Shown: positions 1 to 7,503, counted from the stretch's first letter. The stretch is 11,609 nt of DNA from Acidobacteriaceae bacterium (GCA_025462805.1 JAOAPJ010000386.1:1-11609); one strand, 5' to 3'. Program-made: numbers and translations. Notes: generated by a model not told the origin, from the sequence alone.

Positions 1-1139
1 AACAGCTCTGCTTTCGACTCGAACCCGATTCCCGGAACATCAGACAGTTCGATATAGCTGTTGTCGACGGGCGTGTCGTCTGCGAAGCCCCCGAAAGGCT
101 GAAATATGCCCGGGTAGGACTCATTCCCACCTAGTCCAAGGCCGGCCGCTATATGGAGGGATAGTTGATGTCCGCCATGCGGGATGCACTGAGTGGCGGA
201 CCAGCCATACTCTGCTAGCATTCCGAGTATTCGCAGATACTCGACGAGACCATAGCTCAGCGCGCAATCGAACTGAAGAATGTCACGATCGGGCCGCATG
301 CCAGCATACCGGATTAAGTTGCGAGCATCCTGCACCGAAAAGATGTTTTCTCCGGTTGCCATGGGCCGGCTATCGTGAATTGCGAACGCTGCCTGGAGCT
401 CGTAATCGATCGGATCTCCAGCTTCCTCATACCAGCGCAAGCCATACGGCTCAAGCGCGCGTGCGTATGCTACTGCAGTCTTAAGATCGAATCGCCCATT
501 CGCATCTACCGCCAATTGCTCGCCGCTTTTCAATATCTTGAGCACGGCCTCGATTCGACTCATATCCTCGGAGAGTGAGGCACCACCGATTTTTATCTTG
601 ACGGTGGAGTAGCCTAAGTCAAGGTAGCTCTGCATCTCCTGTTGCAAGCCTGCCGATCCCTTTTCGGGGTAGTAATAACCACCAGCCGCGTAGACGAACA
701 CCCTTGGGTCAGCAACACCGTTGTGGAACCGATCGGCAAGCAGGCGATAGAGTGGAACACCCGCAATCTTGGCTACGGCGTCCCATATGGCCATATCGAT
801 GACACCAACCGCTACAGAGCGCTCCCCATGCCCTCCGGGTTTCTCGTTCCGCATCAGGATGTCCCACATCTTGAAGGGGTCGAGATTGTCGCCGGTGTCC
901 TCGACAAGGCTGTCAGGATCGGCGGCCATCAGTCGAGGAATGAAACGGTCGCGCAACAGACCGGCTGGCGCATAGCGGCCGTTCGAGTTGAAGCCGAACC
1001 CGACGACGCGCTCACCGTTCCGCATGACGTCAGTGACCAGCGCCAAGGCGCTTACCGTCATCTGGCTGAAGTCGATATACGCATTGCGAATCGAGGATTT
1101 TATCGGAACTGTGGTTTCGCGAACGTCAACGATCTTCAA
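1..1139 (-). CDS. tarD: D-tartrate dehydratase-like enolase-superfamily enzyme, C-terminus cut by window edge
   Basis: Probable cytoplasmic D(-)-tartrate dehydratase, which removes water from D-tartrate to give oxaloacetate. The frame is open for 379 codons and runs off the left edge; about ten C-terminal residues are missing compared with the roughly 389-residue Bradyrhizobium TarD as I recall it. Seen in the translation: N-terminal 'KIVDVRETTVPI', 'IRNAYIDF', 'NEKPGGHGERSVAVG', a 'KIKIGG' strand with the catalytic Lys at 183, metal ligands Asp212 (VDANGRF), Glu238 (WYEE) and Glu264 (ATGEN), and the catalytic His321 in 'IPHGGHQ'. These match the known TarD residues (K184, D213, E239, E265, H322) with one constant offset. 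The start is TTG at 1139, overlapping the upstream stop by 4 bases, with a GAGG Shine-Dalgarno 7 bases before it. Family-level confidence is very high; the exact substrate is inferred from similarity and could be a related sugar acid. Confidence 0.88.
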   Translation of the reverse strand, partial: MKIVDVRETTVPIKSSIRNAYIDFSQMTVSALALVTDVMRNGERVVGFGFNSNGRYAPAGLLRDRFIPRLMAADPDSLVEDTGDNLDPFKMWDILMRNEKPGGHGERSVAVGVIDMAIWDAVAKIAGVPLYRLLADRFHNGVADPRVFVYAAGGYYYPEKGSAGLQQEMQSYLDLGYSTVKIKIGGASLSEDMSRIEAVLKILKSGEQLAVDANGRFDLKTAVAYARALEPYGLRWYEEAGDPIDYELQAAFAIHDSRPMATGENIFSVQDARNLIRYAGMRPDRDILQFDCALSYGLVEYLRILGMLAEYGWSATQCIPHGGHQLSLHIAAGLGLGGNESYPGIFQPFGGFADDTPVDNSYIELSDVPGIGFESKAEL

Positions 1140-2248
1140 TTGCGAACCTCGCTATCGCGGAGGGCGTCTCTGTTGAGGATCAGTCCTAGGCCAGGAGAGT
1201 CGGGCACCGTCAGCATCCCGTTCACGGGTCTTGGAGAATCTACAAAGAGGAGTTCGCCAACCTGGACCATACCGAGATGCCACTCCACAATCCAGCCGTT
1301 CATGAGACCAGCCATCGTATGCATATTGAACAGCGGCCAGCCGCCGCCATTCGCAATTGGCAGATTGTAGATTTGTGCCAGATGAGCAGCCTTCCGCGCT
1401 TCCGTGTAACCTCCGCAGAAGCATACGTTGGGCTGCAGGATGTCGACAGCCTGACGATCAACTAGCTCACGAAGTCTCCAGCGATGACCCTCCATCTGCC
1501 CGGCGGCAATCGGTATGTTTGTGTGAGCGCGCAAGTCGGCGAGCGCGCGGGCATCGTTCTGATGCAGAGGCTCCTCGAACCACGTGATGCTGCAGTCTTC
1601 GATTGAGCGGCACAGTAGCTTGGCGTCTACCGGATTAAACAGGTAGTTAGCGTCGATCATCAGGTCTACATCCGCGCCGACGGCGTCTCGCACTGCACGC
1701 ACGCGATAAGCATCCTCACGCCAACCCTTCTTGTCGACCCCGACGATCAGTTTCAGGGCAGAGAATCCCTTCGATATCTGGAGTTTCGCGGCTTCCACTA
1801 ACTGATCACGATCATATTGAGGGAATCCGAATGTCACGTAGGCTGGCACTGTCGTCTTGGCATTTCCAAGCAGGCCTGCAACTGTCCTCCCTGCCGCCTT
1901 GCCTTGGATGTCCCAAAGCGCAATATCGAGGCAGGATAACGCACTCGAGATCACTCCAGTCATTGCGCGTGGGTTCAACTTGGACCAGATCTTCTGATGG
2001 ATTGCCTCGATATCCCTCGCATCCATGCCGCGAACCGCTGGCAACAGGTAGAGCTTCAGCGCGGCGACCACTGCGGCCGCGAGGAAATGACCGGTGATGG
2101 CTATACCGCACAGTCCATCGCTGGTCTCAACCTCGCAGAACACAAACTCCTTCTGTTCCTCACGTCCGTAACCATTGACTTTATGTTCTAGGAGCGGAAC
2201 GGTGATGGTTGAGGTATGTATGCTTGCCCGGAGATCCTTAATTAGCAC
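1136..2248 (-). CDS. Mandelate racemase/muconate lactonizing enzyme-family protein (enolase superfamily), substrate unknown
   Basis: A 370-residue cytoplasmic enolase-superfamily protein, full length for the family. The N-terminal capping domain covers about residues 1-125 and the (beta/alpha)-barrel the rest. Visible barrel motifs are 'ALKLIVG' (Lys166), 'MIDAN' (Asp199), 'WFEEPL' (Glu225), 'AAGQMEGH' (Gln251, Glu253), 'LQPNVCFCGGYTEA' and 'IANGGGWPLFNMH' (Asn300). Compared with the mandelate racemase group, the second lysine of KxK is Ile168, the usual third metal ligand position is Gln251 (Glu253 may serve instead), and the C-terminal catalytic His is Asn300, so its chemistry cannot be assigned from the neighbouring enzyme. 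Such proteins catalyse dehydration, epimerisation or cycloisomerisation of carboxylate substrates. The start is GTG at 2248, with AAGGAG 5 bases upstream. It overlaps the GntR gene by 11 bases and the downstream tartrate dehydratase gene by 4, implying coupled translation. Confidence 0.88.
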   Translation of the reverse strand: MLIKDLRASIHTSTITVPLLEHKVNGYGREEQKEFVFCEVETSDGLCGIAITGHFLAAAVVAALKLYLLPAVRGMDARDIEAIHQKIWSKLNPRAMTGVISSALSCLDIALWDIQGKAAGRTVAGLLGNAKTTVPAYVTFGFPQYDRDQLVEAAKLQISKGFSALKLIVGVDKKGWREDAYRVRAVRDAVGADVDLMIDANYLFNPVDAKLLCRSIEDCSITWFEEPLHQNDARALADLRAHTNIPIAAGQMEGHRWRLRELVDRQAVDILQPNVCFCGGYTEARKAAHLAQIYNLPIANGGGWPLFNMHTMAGLMNGWIVEWHLGMVQVGELLFVDSPRPVNGMLTVPDSPGLGLILNRDALRDSEVRN

Positions 2249-2966
2249 TAGATCTCCTTAAACTGCGGGAGGCCGTCTTATTGGCCTTTCCTTCCTCTTG
2301 ATCGCGTACTCGCTCCATCAACCTCTCCTTACCCGCCAGAATGTGATGAACCATCGTGCGCTCGGCCAATTCACAATTTCGATCTCGTAGCGCCTGGATG
2401 ATTCGCATGTGCTCCTTGTTGGATAAAGTGATCGAGTCACCCTTCACGAGTCCACGGCGCCGAAAGAGATGGAGCTCCTTGCTGAGCGCGCAGTAAAGGT
2501 CGGCCAGCCGGCGGTTTCCTGATAGCTCAACGAGGAGCGTATGGAAGGCCACGTTCAAGGGATAGTAGGTGTCAATATCTCTGGCGCCTTCCATCTCGGT
2601 GACCATCACACGCAGTTTGGCGATGTCTTGAGTATTAACGCGACTTGCCGCGAGGCGTCCGGCGAGGCCGAAGATGTTCGCGCGGACTTCGTAAACCTCC
2701 GCAGCCTGAGCCGCACTCATTTCCCGTACGAATACCCCGCGATTGGTTACGACTCTGACCAGGTTGCTCTTTTCCAGACTGCGACAGGCTTCTCGAATTG
2801 GGCCACGGCTGATGCTAAACATCTGAGCTAGGGCGGATTCGTTGATGCGATCGCCGGCCTGCAACTCACCCCTGATGATCATGCGTTCGAGTTCCTCAGC
2901 GACCAGGGAAGAAAGCGTCTCTGCGCGTCGCGTTTTGAGGTGCTCGAGCAAATCATTGGTTGCCAT
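2238..2966 (-). CDS. GntR-family transcriptional regulator, FadR/FCD subfamily
   Basis: A 242-residue DNA-binding repressor or activator of the FCD branch of GntR proteins, which usually sense carboxylic acids or sugar acids. The N-terminal winged helix-turn-helix spans about residues 16-82: 'GDRINESALAQMFSISRGPIREA' is read in two parts, the first helix pair at 40-52 and the recognition segment 'SRGPIREACRSLE' at 53-65, followed by the wing 'VVTNRGVFV'. The helical FCD ligand domain follows, with likely metal or ligand residues at Asn138/His142 ('NVAFH'), His186 ('NKEH') and His207/His208. The length is typical. ATG at 2966 is preceded by AAGGAG with an 8-base gap. The gene sits between the amidase gene (58 bases upstream) and two enolase-superfamily genes it overlaps, so it is probably co-transcribed with its targets and may autoregulate. 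Its operator is not proven here. Confidence 0.93.
   Translation of the reverse strand: MATNDLLEHLKTRRAETLSSLVAEELERMIIRGELQAGDRINESALAQMFSISRGPIREACRSLEKSNLVRVVTNRGVFVREMSAAQAAEVYEVRANIFGLAGRLAASRVNTQDIAKLRVMVTEMEGARDIDTYYPLNVAFHTLLVELSGNRRLADLYCALSKELHLFRRRGLVKGDSITLSNKEHMRIIQALRDRNCELAERTMVHHILAGKERLMERVRDQEEGKANKTASRSLRRSSAN
2254..2259 (-). promoter_or_regulatory. Shine-Dalgarno for the GTG-started enolase-superfamily gene
   Basis: AAGGAG on the minus strand, 5 bases before the GTG at 2248. It lies inside the last codons of the GntR gene, so ribosomes ending that gene pass directly over it. It decides the choice of the GTG start and supports coupling of the two genes. Confidence 0.75.
2255..2272. 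repeat. Short direct repeat, copy 1 (before the enolase-superfamily gene)
   Basis: TCCTTAAACTGCGGGAGG on the plus strand. It shares 14 identical bases, then a one-base gap and AGG, with positions 7421-7437. On the minus strand both copies end in TTTAAGGA near a start codon. This copy also encodes the C-terminal residues of the GntR protein and carries the Shine-Dalgarno of the next gene. Confidence 0.5.
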
Positions 2967-3024
2967 GTTCCGATCTCCTTGACGGCGCGCGCAGATAGGC
3001 TGCCGACTGCAATGTATTCACAAC

Positions 3025-4587
3025 TTAGTGCGCTAGCAACGCTGGCGTTGACAGCGGTGGCTTTCGCCGGTGAGAAGCTTCCTCGAAACCGAATGCAAGG
3101 CTTATCAATTCGGACTCAGCCCAAGCGCGGCCGAGAAGCTCCATTCCCACTGGCACTCCGATCGGTGCATCTGAAGTCGGCTTTGAAAATCCGGCGGGTA
3201 CTTCAATGGCTGGAAAGCCCGCAAGAGCGGCGATGATACCGTTGCGATCTTTCTGGAACGTCGCCCCGATCGGAAGAACCAAGCACTTCTGGTGGGGATA
3301 GACCAGAGCGTCCAACTTATTCTTCGCCATGAGATTGGCGACCTCGATTCGAATATTTTCCATCTTTATGCGGCGATCCTTGTAGTCGGCGGAGTTGAGG
3401 CCATCTTCATAGCCCTCGGCAGTGGCGAAGAACTTTTCAAGCGTCGGCTTGTGGTACTGTCCGGAGGCGATAATCTCTCCCAGCGAATGGACTGGCACGC
3501 GCGACCCCTGCTGGCGTAAGTAGCCATCGAGGGCGGCCTTAAACTCAGGCTCGTTCAATCGAAAGTTCGCTGTCAGAGTCTTCGTCTCGAGCGCCGCGTC
3601 GTCCAGGCGGACGATGACTGCACCTTGCGCTTCGAGGATGTCGATCGCTTCGGCCATGACCCGGTTCACTTCGTCGTATTCGGGCCCGACACCAAACAGA
3701 TTTGTAAGCACGCCGAGGCGCGCCCCCTTCAGCCCATTGTGGAGAAATGTTGTATATGTCGGGGGAATATTCCCGACGCTAAGCGAGGTCACCGGATCAT
3801 TCGGATCGTAACCGGCCATAACATCCAGGATCCTTGCCGTGTCGGAGACAGTGCGGGTCATAGGACCGATGGTGTCCTGGGTGAATGACACTGGCACAAT
3901 GCCATCCCGGCTTATGAGGCCACGGGTTGGCCGGAGCCCCACCAAGCTGTTCGCCGAAGAAGGAGAACGGATCGAGCCACCGGTATCGGACCCGGTACCT
4001 GCCATCGCGAAGTTTGCTGCGACTGCGGCGCCAGTCCCACCAGAAGATCCCCCCGGCGTTCTGGTGAGGTCATAAGGGTTCTTGACTTGGCCTCCCAACG
4101 AACTTACGGAGATCCCGCCACTGGCGAATTCCTGCAGATTAGCCTTTCCCAGGACGATGGCGCCGGCCTCACGAAGCCGGCTGACGGCGAAGGCGTCCTT
4201 CTCGGGCTGCGCACCCTTCATGGTCAGGGCGCCCGCGGTTGTGGGCATATCCGCAGTGTCGAAGTTGTCTTTCAGCACAATTGGAATGCAGCCGAGTGGC
4301 CCGAGGTTGTGGGTCCGATGGTACTCCTTGTCGAATGCGTCCGCCTGCTCGATGCTCTTCGGATTTATGTAAAGCATGGAGTTGATGAAGGGTCCACGGT
4401 GGTCGTACGCGTCGATACGATCCAGGTACTGCTTGACGAGACTGTGACACGTCACTTTCCCAGCACGTAAGGCGGTCTGGACATCGGCAATCGAAGCTTC
4501 CATGAGATGGAAGCCCCGCTCCGGTGCACAATGAGCAAACGGCAAGACAAACAGACTAAAGACCGTCACCAAGTGTCTTACGCGCAT
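3025..4587 (-). CDS. Exported amidase (amidase-signature family)
   Basis: A 520-residue amidase-signature hydrolase that cleaves a carboxamide or amide bond to an acid. The Ser-cisSer-Lys triad is complete: Lys106 in 'PIVLKDNF', cis-Ser181 in 'TPGGSSGGTG' and nucleophile Ser205 in 'GSDTGGSIRSP', with the 24-residue spacing between the two serines usual for the family. Residues 1-20 ('MRVRHLVTVFSLFVLPFAHC') look like a Sec signal peptide, so the enzyme probably acts in the periplasm or at the cell surface. The Cys20 context (FAH before Cys) is a poor lipobox. Length and export resemble the secreted peptide-amidase branch rather than GatA, but the substrate is unknown. ATG at 4587 lacks a good Shine-Dalgarno; an internal ATG at residue 29 would remove the signal, but I prefer the longer form because its hydrophobic leader is clear. 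It lies 89 bases after the propeller gene. Confidence 0.92.
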   Translation of the reverse strand: MRVRHLVTVFSLFVLPFAHCAPERGFHLMEASIADVQTALRAGKVTCHSLVKQYLDRIDAYDHRGPFINSMLYINPKSIEQADAFDKEYHRTHNLGPLGCIPIVLKDNFDTADMPTTAGALTMKGAQPEKDAFAVSRLREAGAIVLGKANLQEFASGGISVSSLGGQVKNPYDLTRTPGGSSGGTGAAVAANFAMAGTGSDTGGSIRSPSSANSLVGLRPTRGLISRDGIVPVSFTQDTIGPMTRTVSDTARILDVMAGYDPNDPVTSLSVGNIPPTYTTFLHNGLKGARLGVLTNLFGVGPEYDEVNRVMAEAIDILEAQGAVIVRLDDAALETKTLTANFRLNEPEFKAALDGYLRQQGSRVPVHSLGEIIASGQYHKPTLEKFFATAEGYEDGLNSADYKDRRIKMENIRIEVANLMAKNKLDALVYPHQKCLVLPIGATFQKDRNGIIAALAGFPAIEVPAGFSKPTSDAPIGVPVGMELLGRAWAESELISLAFGFEEASHRRKPPLSTPALLAH

Positions 4588-4676
4588 GAATGCAGTTCCA
4601 ATCTGAGCCCACCTCGAAGAGCAGTTATCGTTGTGCTTGGTGACGCATATCTATAAAGCGGCCAAGTGATGTCTTC

Positions 4677-5723
4677 TCAATGACCATAGATAAGCACACG
4701 GAACGTTCCTGGAATTGGCTTCCGTTCTGGCTCGGGATTATCAGCGGTCGGTGCTGGAAGTGGTCCGAAGTCTGCGGTAGTGAGAAACAGGCGGCTGGTC
4801 TTCTGATCGATCCCCATCGTTTTTGCGCCGAATTCGGTCTCGACCGTTTCTACCGGTGTGAGCTTGTCTGGCGAATCTTCATGGAAGATATGGATTTTGC
4901 CCGCACGGGTAGATATGAACAACAACCCCGATCCAGGCTCAAAGATGTTGGCATCGACACCTCCACTGATCGGCAAGGACTGGAGTATCTTGCCGCTGTC
5001 AGCATTCATCAAGACCAGCATGTGCGGCTTTCTACCAGCCGCGAATATCCGTCTGTGCTCGCGATCCATTCCCATTCCCACAGGGGCTCCCGCGGGCGCA
5101 ACGGGCCAGCGCGCCTTAACAGTGAGGGACTTGGTATCAATGGCAACTACGTCATTTTTCTCTTCATTGTCGTCGTAGATCATGCCGCGGCCATCGGCGA
5201 CCGGATACTCAGGACCGCCACCCATGTCGATGACTTTGACAATCCTTTCTTTAATTGGATCGATAACTGTGGCATTCTTACTGTCGCCATTGAACGTAAA
5301 GATGAGTTTCGATGCGGGATCATAGACGATAGAATCGGTATCCGGTGAGCCCTTGATTGTCTTGCTGATCTTCAACGTCTTGAGATCAAAAACTGCAACC
5401 TGAGCAGCATCACCATCTGTAATGAACCCCTTTCCCAGATCAGGGAGCACTAGAACACCATGGCAGCGCTTCAGGCCTGAAATGGTGCCTACGACACGGA
5501 ATGTGTCCGCGTCCAAGACCTTTACCTCCGCCCCATGGGTGAGATAGACGCGTCGCGCGGCAGAGTCAACCGTCACATAGTCGAAGTATTCGCCGCCGCC
5601 GGGCGCTGCACCTAACGGAATCTTCTTGATCAGGTGGTAGCTTGGCGCCGCGGCGCTGGCGTAGGAACTTGTTCCTAAGGCTGCGAAGAGCGCAATCGGC
5701 AACAACAGCAAAGCTTTGGTCAT
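4677..5723 (-). CDS. Exported YncE-like beta-propeller protein
   Basis: A 348-residue protein with a Sec signal peptide ('MTKALLLLPIALFAALG', likely cleaved after 'YASA' near residue 24) followed by a repeat-built beta-propeller. YVTN/YncE-type blades are visible as recurring units such as 'YVTVDSAARRVYLTHGAEVKVLDADTF', read in two pieces at residues 49-61 and 62-75, then 'KGFITDGDAAQVAVFD' and 'KLIFTFNGDSKNATVID', and later 'RRIFAAGRK' and 'GLLFISTRAGKIHIF'. No enzymatic motif is recognisable. Such propellers usually act as periplasmic binding or scaffold proteins, and the job here is unknown. The ATG at 5723 has AAGGAG 7 bases upstream, and the gene begins 63 bases after the MmgE/PrpD gene ends. 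Its place between two exported enzymes suggests it works with them in the periplasm. Confidence 0.85.
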   Translation of the reverse strand: MTKALLLLPIALFAALGTSSYASAAAPSYHLIKKIPLGAAPGGGEYFDYVTVDSAARRVYLTHGAEVKVLDADTFRVVGTISGLKRCHGVLVLPDLGKGFITDGDAAQVAVFDLKTLKISKTIKGSPDTDSIVYDPASKLIFTFNGDSKNATVIDPIKERIVKVIDMGGGPEYPVADGRGMIYDDNEEKNDVVAIDTKSLTVKARWPVAPAGAPVGMGMDREHRRIFAAGRKPHMLVLMNADSGKILQSLPISGGVDANIFEPGSGLLFISTRAGKIHIFHEDSPDKLTPVETVETEFGAKTMGIDQKTSRLFLTTADFGPLPAPTADNPEPERKPIPGTFRVLIYGH

Positions 5724-5786
5724 TCGAGCTCCTTGAGTGCTTACTGCATGAAGGTCTATGGCTGCGTAGATACCGGCCAGATATCG

Positions 5787-7406
5787 CTAGGAGTCTCGCT
5801 GAAGCGCCGGGCGAAGCTCGTGGATGTTTTTAATTTTCTCCAAAGTAAATACTTTGTTGATGAGAGCCGAGCATTTGGCCGGACCGAGTACAGGTGTTAT
5901 AAGCTCACGAGCCTTGGCAATGACCTCGTCGCTGGTCATGGGATTGTCAGCCGTTCCCCTCACATCGCGGACCCAGTCAGTTAGCTGCGTGCCGTCGGTG
6001 AAGGTCATCTCCACGATTGCCTCACGCCTCGGGCGACGGGCATCGATGCGAGGGTCAGCGACGACTTCCACTTTTGCACGTTCCCGCATCACTGCAGGGT
6101 CCCGCATACGCGCCTTGTCGTGAATCGAGGCGAAGGTGACGGTCTTGTCGAGAAGCATGATGGCTATCAGGTACTGCAGGCAAATGTCCGGCATATCACG
6201 GTCACTCACCGTATTAGCCTCATCGGTCGCTAGCCGTACTACCACCTTCTGCACGTCATTTGCGGTGAATGAACGCTGCTTCGCGAAGCCAACGAGGGCA
6301 TCGAGGGGAGCCTGGATTGGAGATCCAACCGTCCATTTCTTGATGTTCGTGCGAGTCACTTCAAAGCGTTGGCCCAACCCGTCGACGAGCTGTGAGGGGT
6401 CGGCTTTGATCACACCATTGTCCCGAGGCGCGAATGCCTCGAAGAAATTCTCAGGACCGGAGAAGACGTCGTCGACGCCTGTGAATCCCGATCGGATGAG
6501 CATTGTGGCTGTGAGTGCCCCGGCGGCTGGCTTACCGCCAAAGAGGAAGCCCTTTTCCATATGAGCGTCATCCCGCTTCCAGACACCAAATCCGGATACC
6601 TGCTGTGCGCTGTAATCAAGCAGAAATCGGCACTCCTGCGCATTCAGGCCAGCGGCGCAGCCTGCCGCGGCACCAGCGCCGAACACAGCAACGGTGCCGT
6701 GGGTACTACGGTGGGTCGCCGCTTCATAAGCGGGTCCCCCCATACCCATTGTCACGCGCGTTCCGACGTCGTAGCCGAGAACTACTGACCGTAAGAATCG
6801 GGCTCCAGTGACATCGAACAACTCACCGGCCGCTAGCGCAGCAGGAATAACTGAGACACCGGGGTGAGAACGTGATGGACCGTGTGAATCGTCGGTCTCA
6901 TCGGAATGTGCGAGGATGCCATTTGCTAACGCTGCCTCGATAGGGCCGCAGACCACGGGGGAGGCTACTACCGTTGCTACGGGTTTGCCACCGCCAAACG
7001 AGTGAATGAATTTCAGCGCCTGCCGCCCGGGTGGCAGGCCGGATCCCGAGATCATCGCTGCGAACGTATCGAGGATGTGCTGTTTCGCCTTCTCGGCAAC
7101 CTCGTCCGGCAACGGCTGTTCGCCGGCCAGGCTCATGTAGGTGCTGAGCTTCTCCATGATCTGCCCGGTACCGTGCGAGTCGCTGTCCTGGCTTGAGCCT
7201 CCCGCCGGCTTATTCTCCTGCTCGCTCCTAGGCTTTGCGAATGCCCTGAAATGCGGCAGGGTCGTGGCAATGGCAACGCCAGTCAAAGCAAACACCCTCC
7301 GCCGGGTCATGATCACGTTGGAGTTGTTGTCCGGGATGTCATCCTCCTGCACGTGGCGTTCGGCGCGAAGTCTATCTACGCGCTCAGTGGACTTGTTCTG
7401 ATCCAT
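5787..7406 (-). CDS. MmgE/PrpD-family protein with Tat-like signal
   Basis: A 539-residue protein of the MmgE/PrpD fold, the family of 2-methylcitrate dehydratase, cis-aconitate decarboxylase and iminodisuccinate epimerase, which act on small polycarboxylates. The family core begins near residue 82 ('MEKLSTYM'). Active-site signatures include 'AHSDETDDSH' (about 166-175), 'SHPGVSVIPAALAAGE' (180-195) and 'GGKPAAGALTATMLIRSGFTG' read as 'GGKPAAGA' (290-297) plus 'RSGFTG' (305-310). Ahead of the core is an arginine-rich, Tat-like export signal, 'TRRRVFALTGVAIATTL', with arginines at 35-37 and a possible cleavage site after 'AFA' near 57. Most family members are cytoplasmic, so this is unusual. 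I chose ATG 7406, which has a purine-rich GGAAAGAG tract just upstream. ATG 7421 in the same frame has AAGG directly abutting it, too close to work. An ATG at 7310, nearer the arginines, has no Shine-Dalgarno. Reaction unknown. Confidence 0.88.
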   Translation of the reverse strand: MDQNKSTERVDRLRAERHVQEDDIPDNNSNVIMTRRRVFALTGVAIATTLPHFRAFAKPRSEQENKPAGGSSQDSDSHGTGQIMEKLSTYMSLAGEQPLPDEVAEKAKQHILDTFAAMISGSGLPPGRQALKFIHSFGGGKPVATVVASPVVCGPIEAALANGILAHSDETDDSHGPSRSHPGVSVIPAALAAGELFDVTGARFLRSVVLGYDVGTRVTMGMGGPAYEAATHRSTHGTVAVFGAGAAAGCAAGLNAQECRFLLDYSAQQVSGFGVWKRDDAHMEKGFLFGGKPAAGALTATMLIRSGFTGVDDVFSGPENFFEAFAPRDNGVIKADPSQLVDGLGQRFEVTRTNIKKWTVGSPIQAPLDALVGFAKQRSFTANDVQKVVVRLATDEANTVSDRDMPDICLQYLIAIMLLDKTVTFASIHDKARMRDPAVMRERAKVEVVADPRIDARRPRREAIVEMTFTDGTQLTDWVRDVRGTADNPMTSDEVIAKARELITPVLGPAKCSALINKVFTLEKIKNIHELRPALQRDS

Positions 7407-7420
7407 GTCGACTCTTTCCA

Positions 7421-7437
7421 TCCTTAAACTGCGGAGG
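7421..7437. repeat. Short direct repeat, copy 2 (before the MmgE/PrpD gene)
   Basis: TCCTTAAACTGCGGAGG on the plus strand, matching 2255-2272 with one base deleted. It lies directly ahead of the exported MmgE/PrpD gene and overlaps the possible five-codon leader frame. The two copies bracket about 5.2 kb containing the MmgE/PrpD, propeller, amidase and GntR genes. Confidence 0.5.
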
Positions 7438-7441
7438 GCAT
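7424..7441 (-). other. Possible five-codon leader ORF before the MmgE/PrpD gene
   Basis: On the minus strand an ATG at 7441 opens a five-codon frame (Met-Pro-Ser-Ala-Val) ending in TAA at 7424. It has a perfect AAGGAG at 7448-7453, 6 bases upstream, which is the best ribosome binding site in the interval. It ends 2 bases before the first in-frame ATG (7421) and 17 bases before the chosen start (7406) of the exported MmgE/PrpD gene, so it could couple or tune translation. It may equally be a chance match. No experimental support. Confidence 0.3.
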
Positions 7442-7503
7442 ACCGCGCTCCTTAGAACAATCCCCGTGCACGATTCCCTTGACGGTTGATATCGGGCGCT
7501 CGG

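Noticed and set aside
1..1139. Pseudogene, because there is no complete frame in this stretch
   Set aside because: The minus-strand frame is open from the TTG to the window edge with all five catalytic and metal residues intact; it only lacks its stop codon because the window ends.
642..1370. A 242-codon plus-strand open frame
   Set aside because: It lies opposite the two enolase-superfamily genes, shows no recognisable motif, and the minus-strand proteins here have full catalytic signatures.
4528..4587. Lipoprotein signal on the amidase
   Set aside because: Cys20 follows Phe-Ala-His, which does not fit the usual lipobox with a small residue just before the Cys; an ordinary Sec signal is a better reading.
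4680..5348. A 222-codon plus-strand open frame
   Set aside because: It is antisense to the propeller gene, whose repeats, signal peptide and Shine-Dalgarno are clear; the plus-strand translation looks like random sequence.
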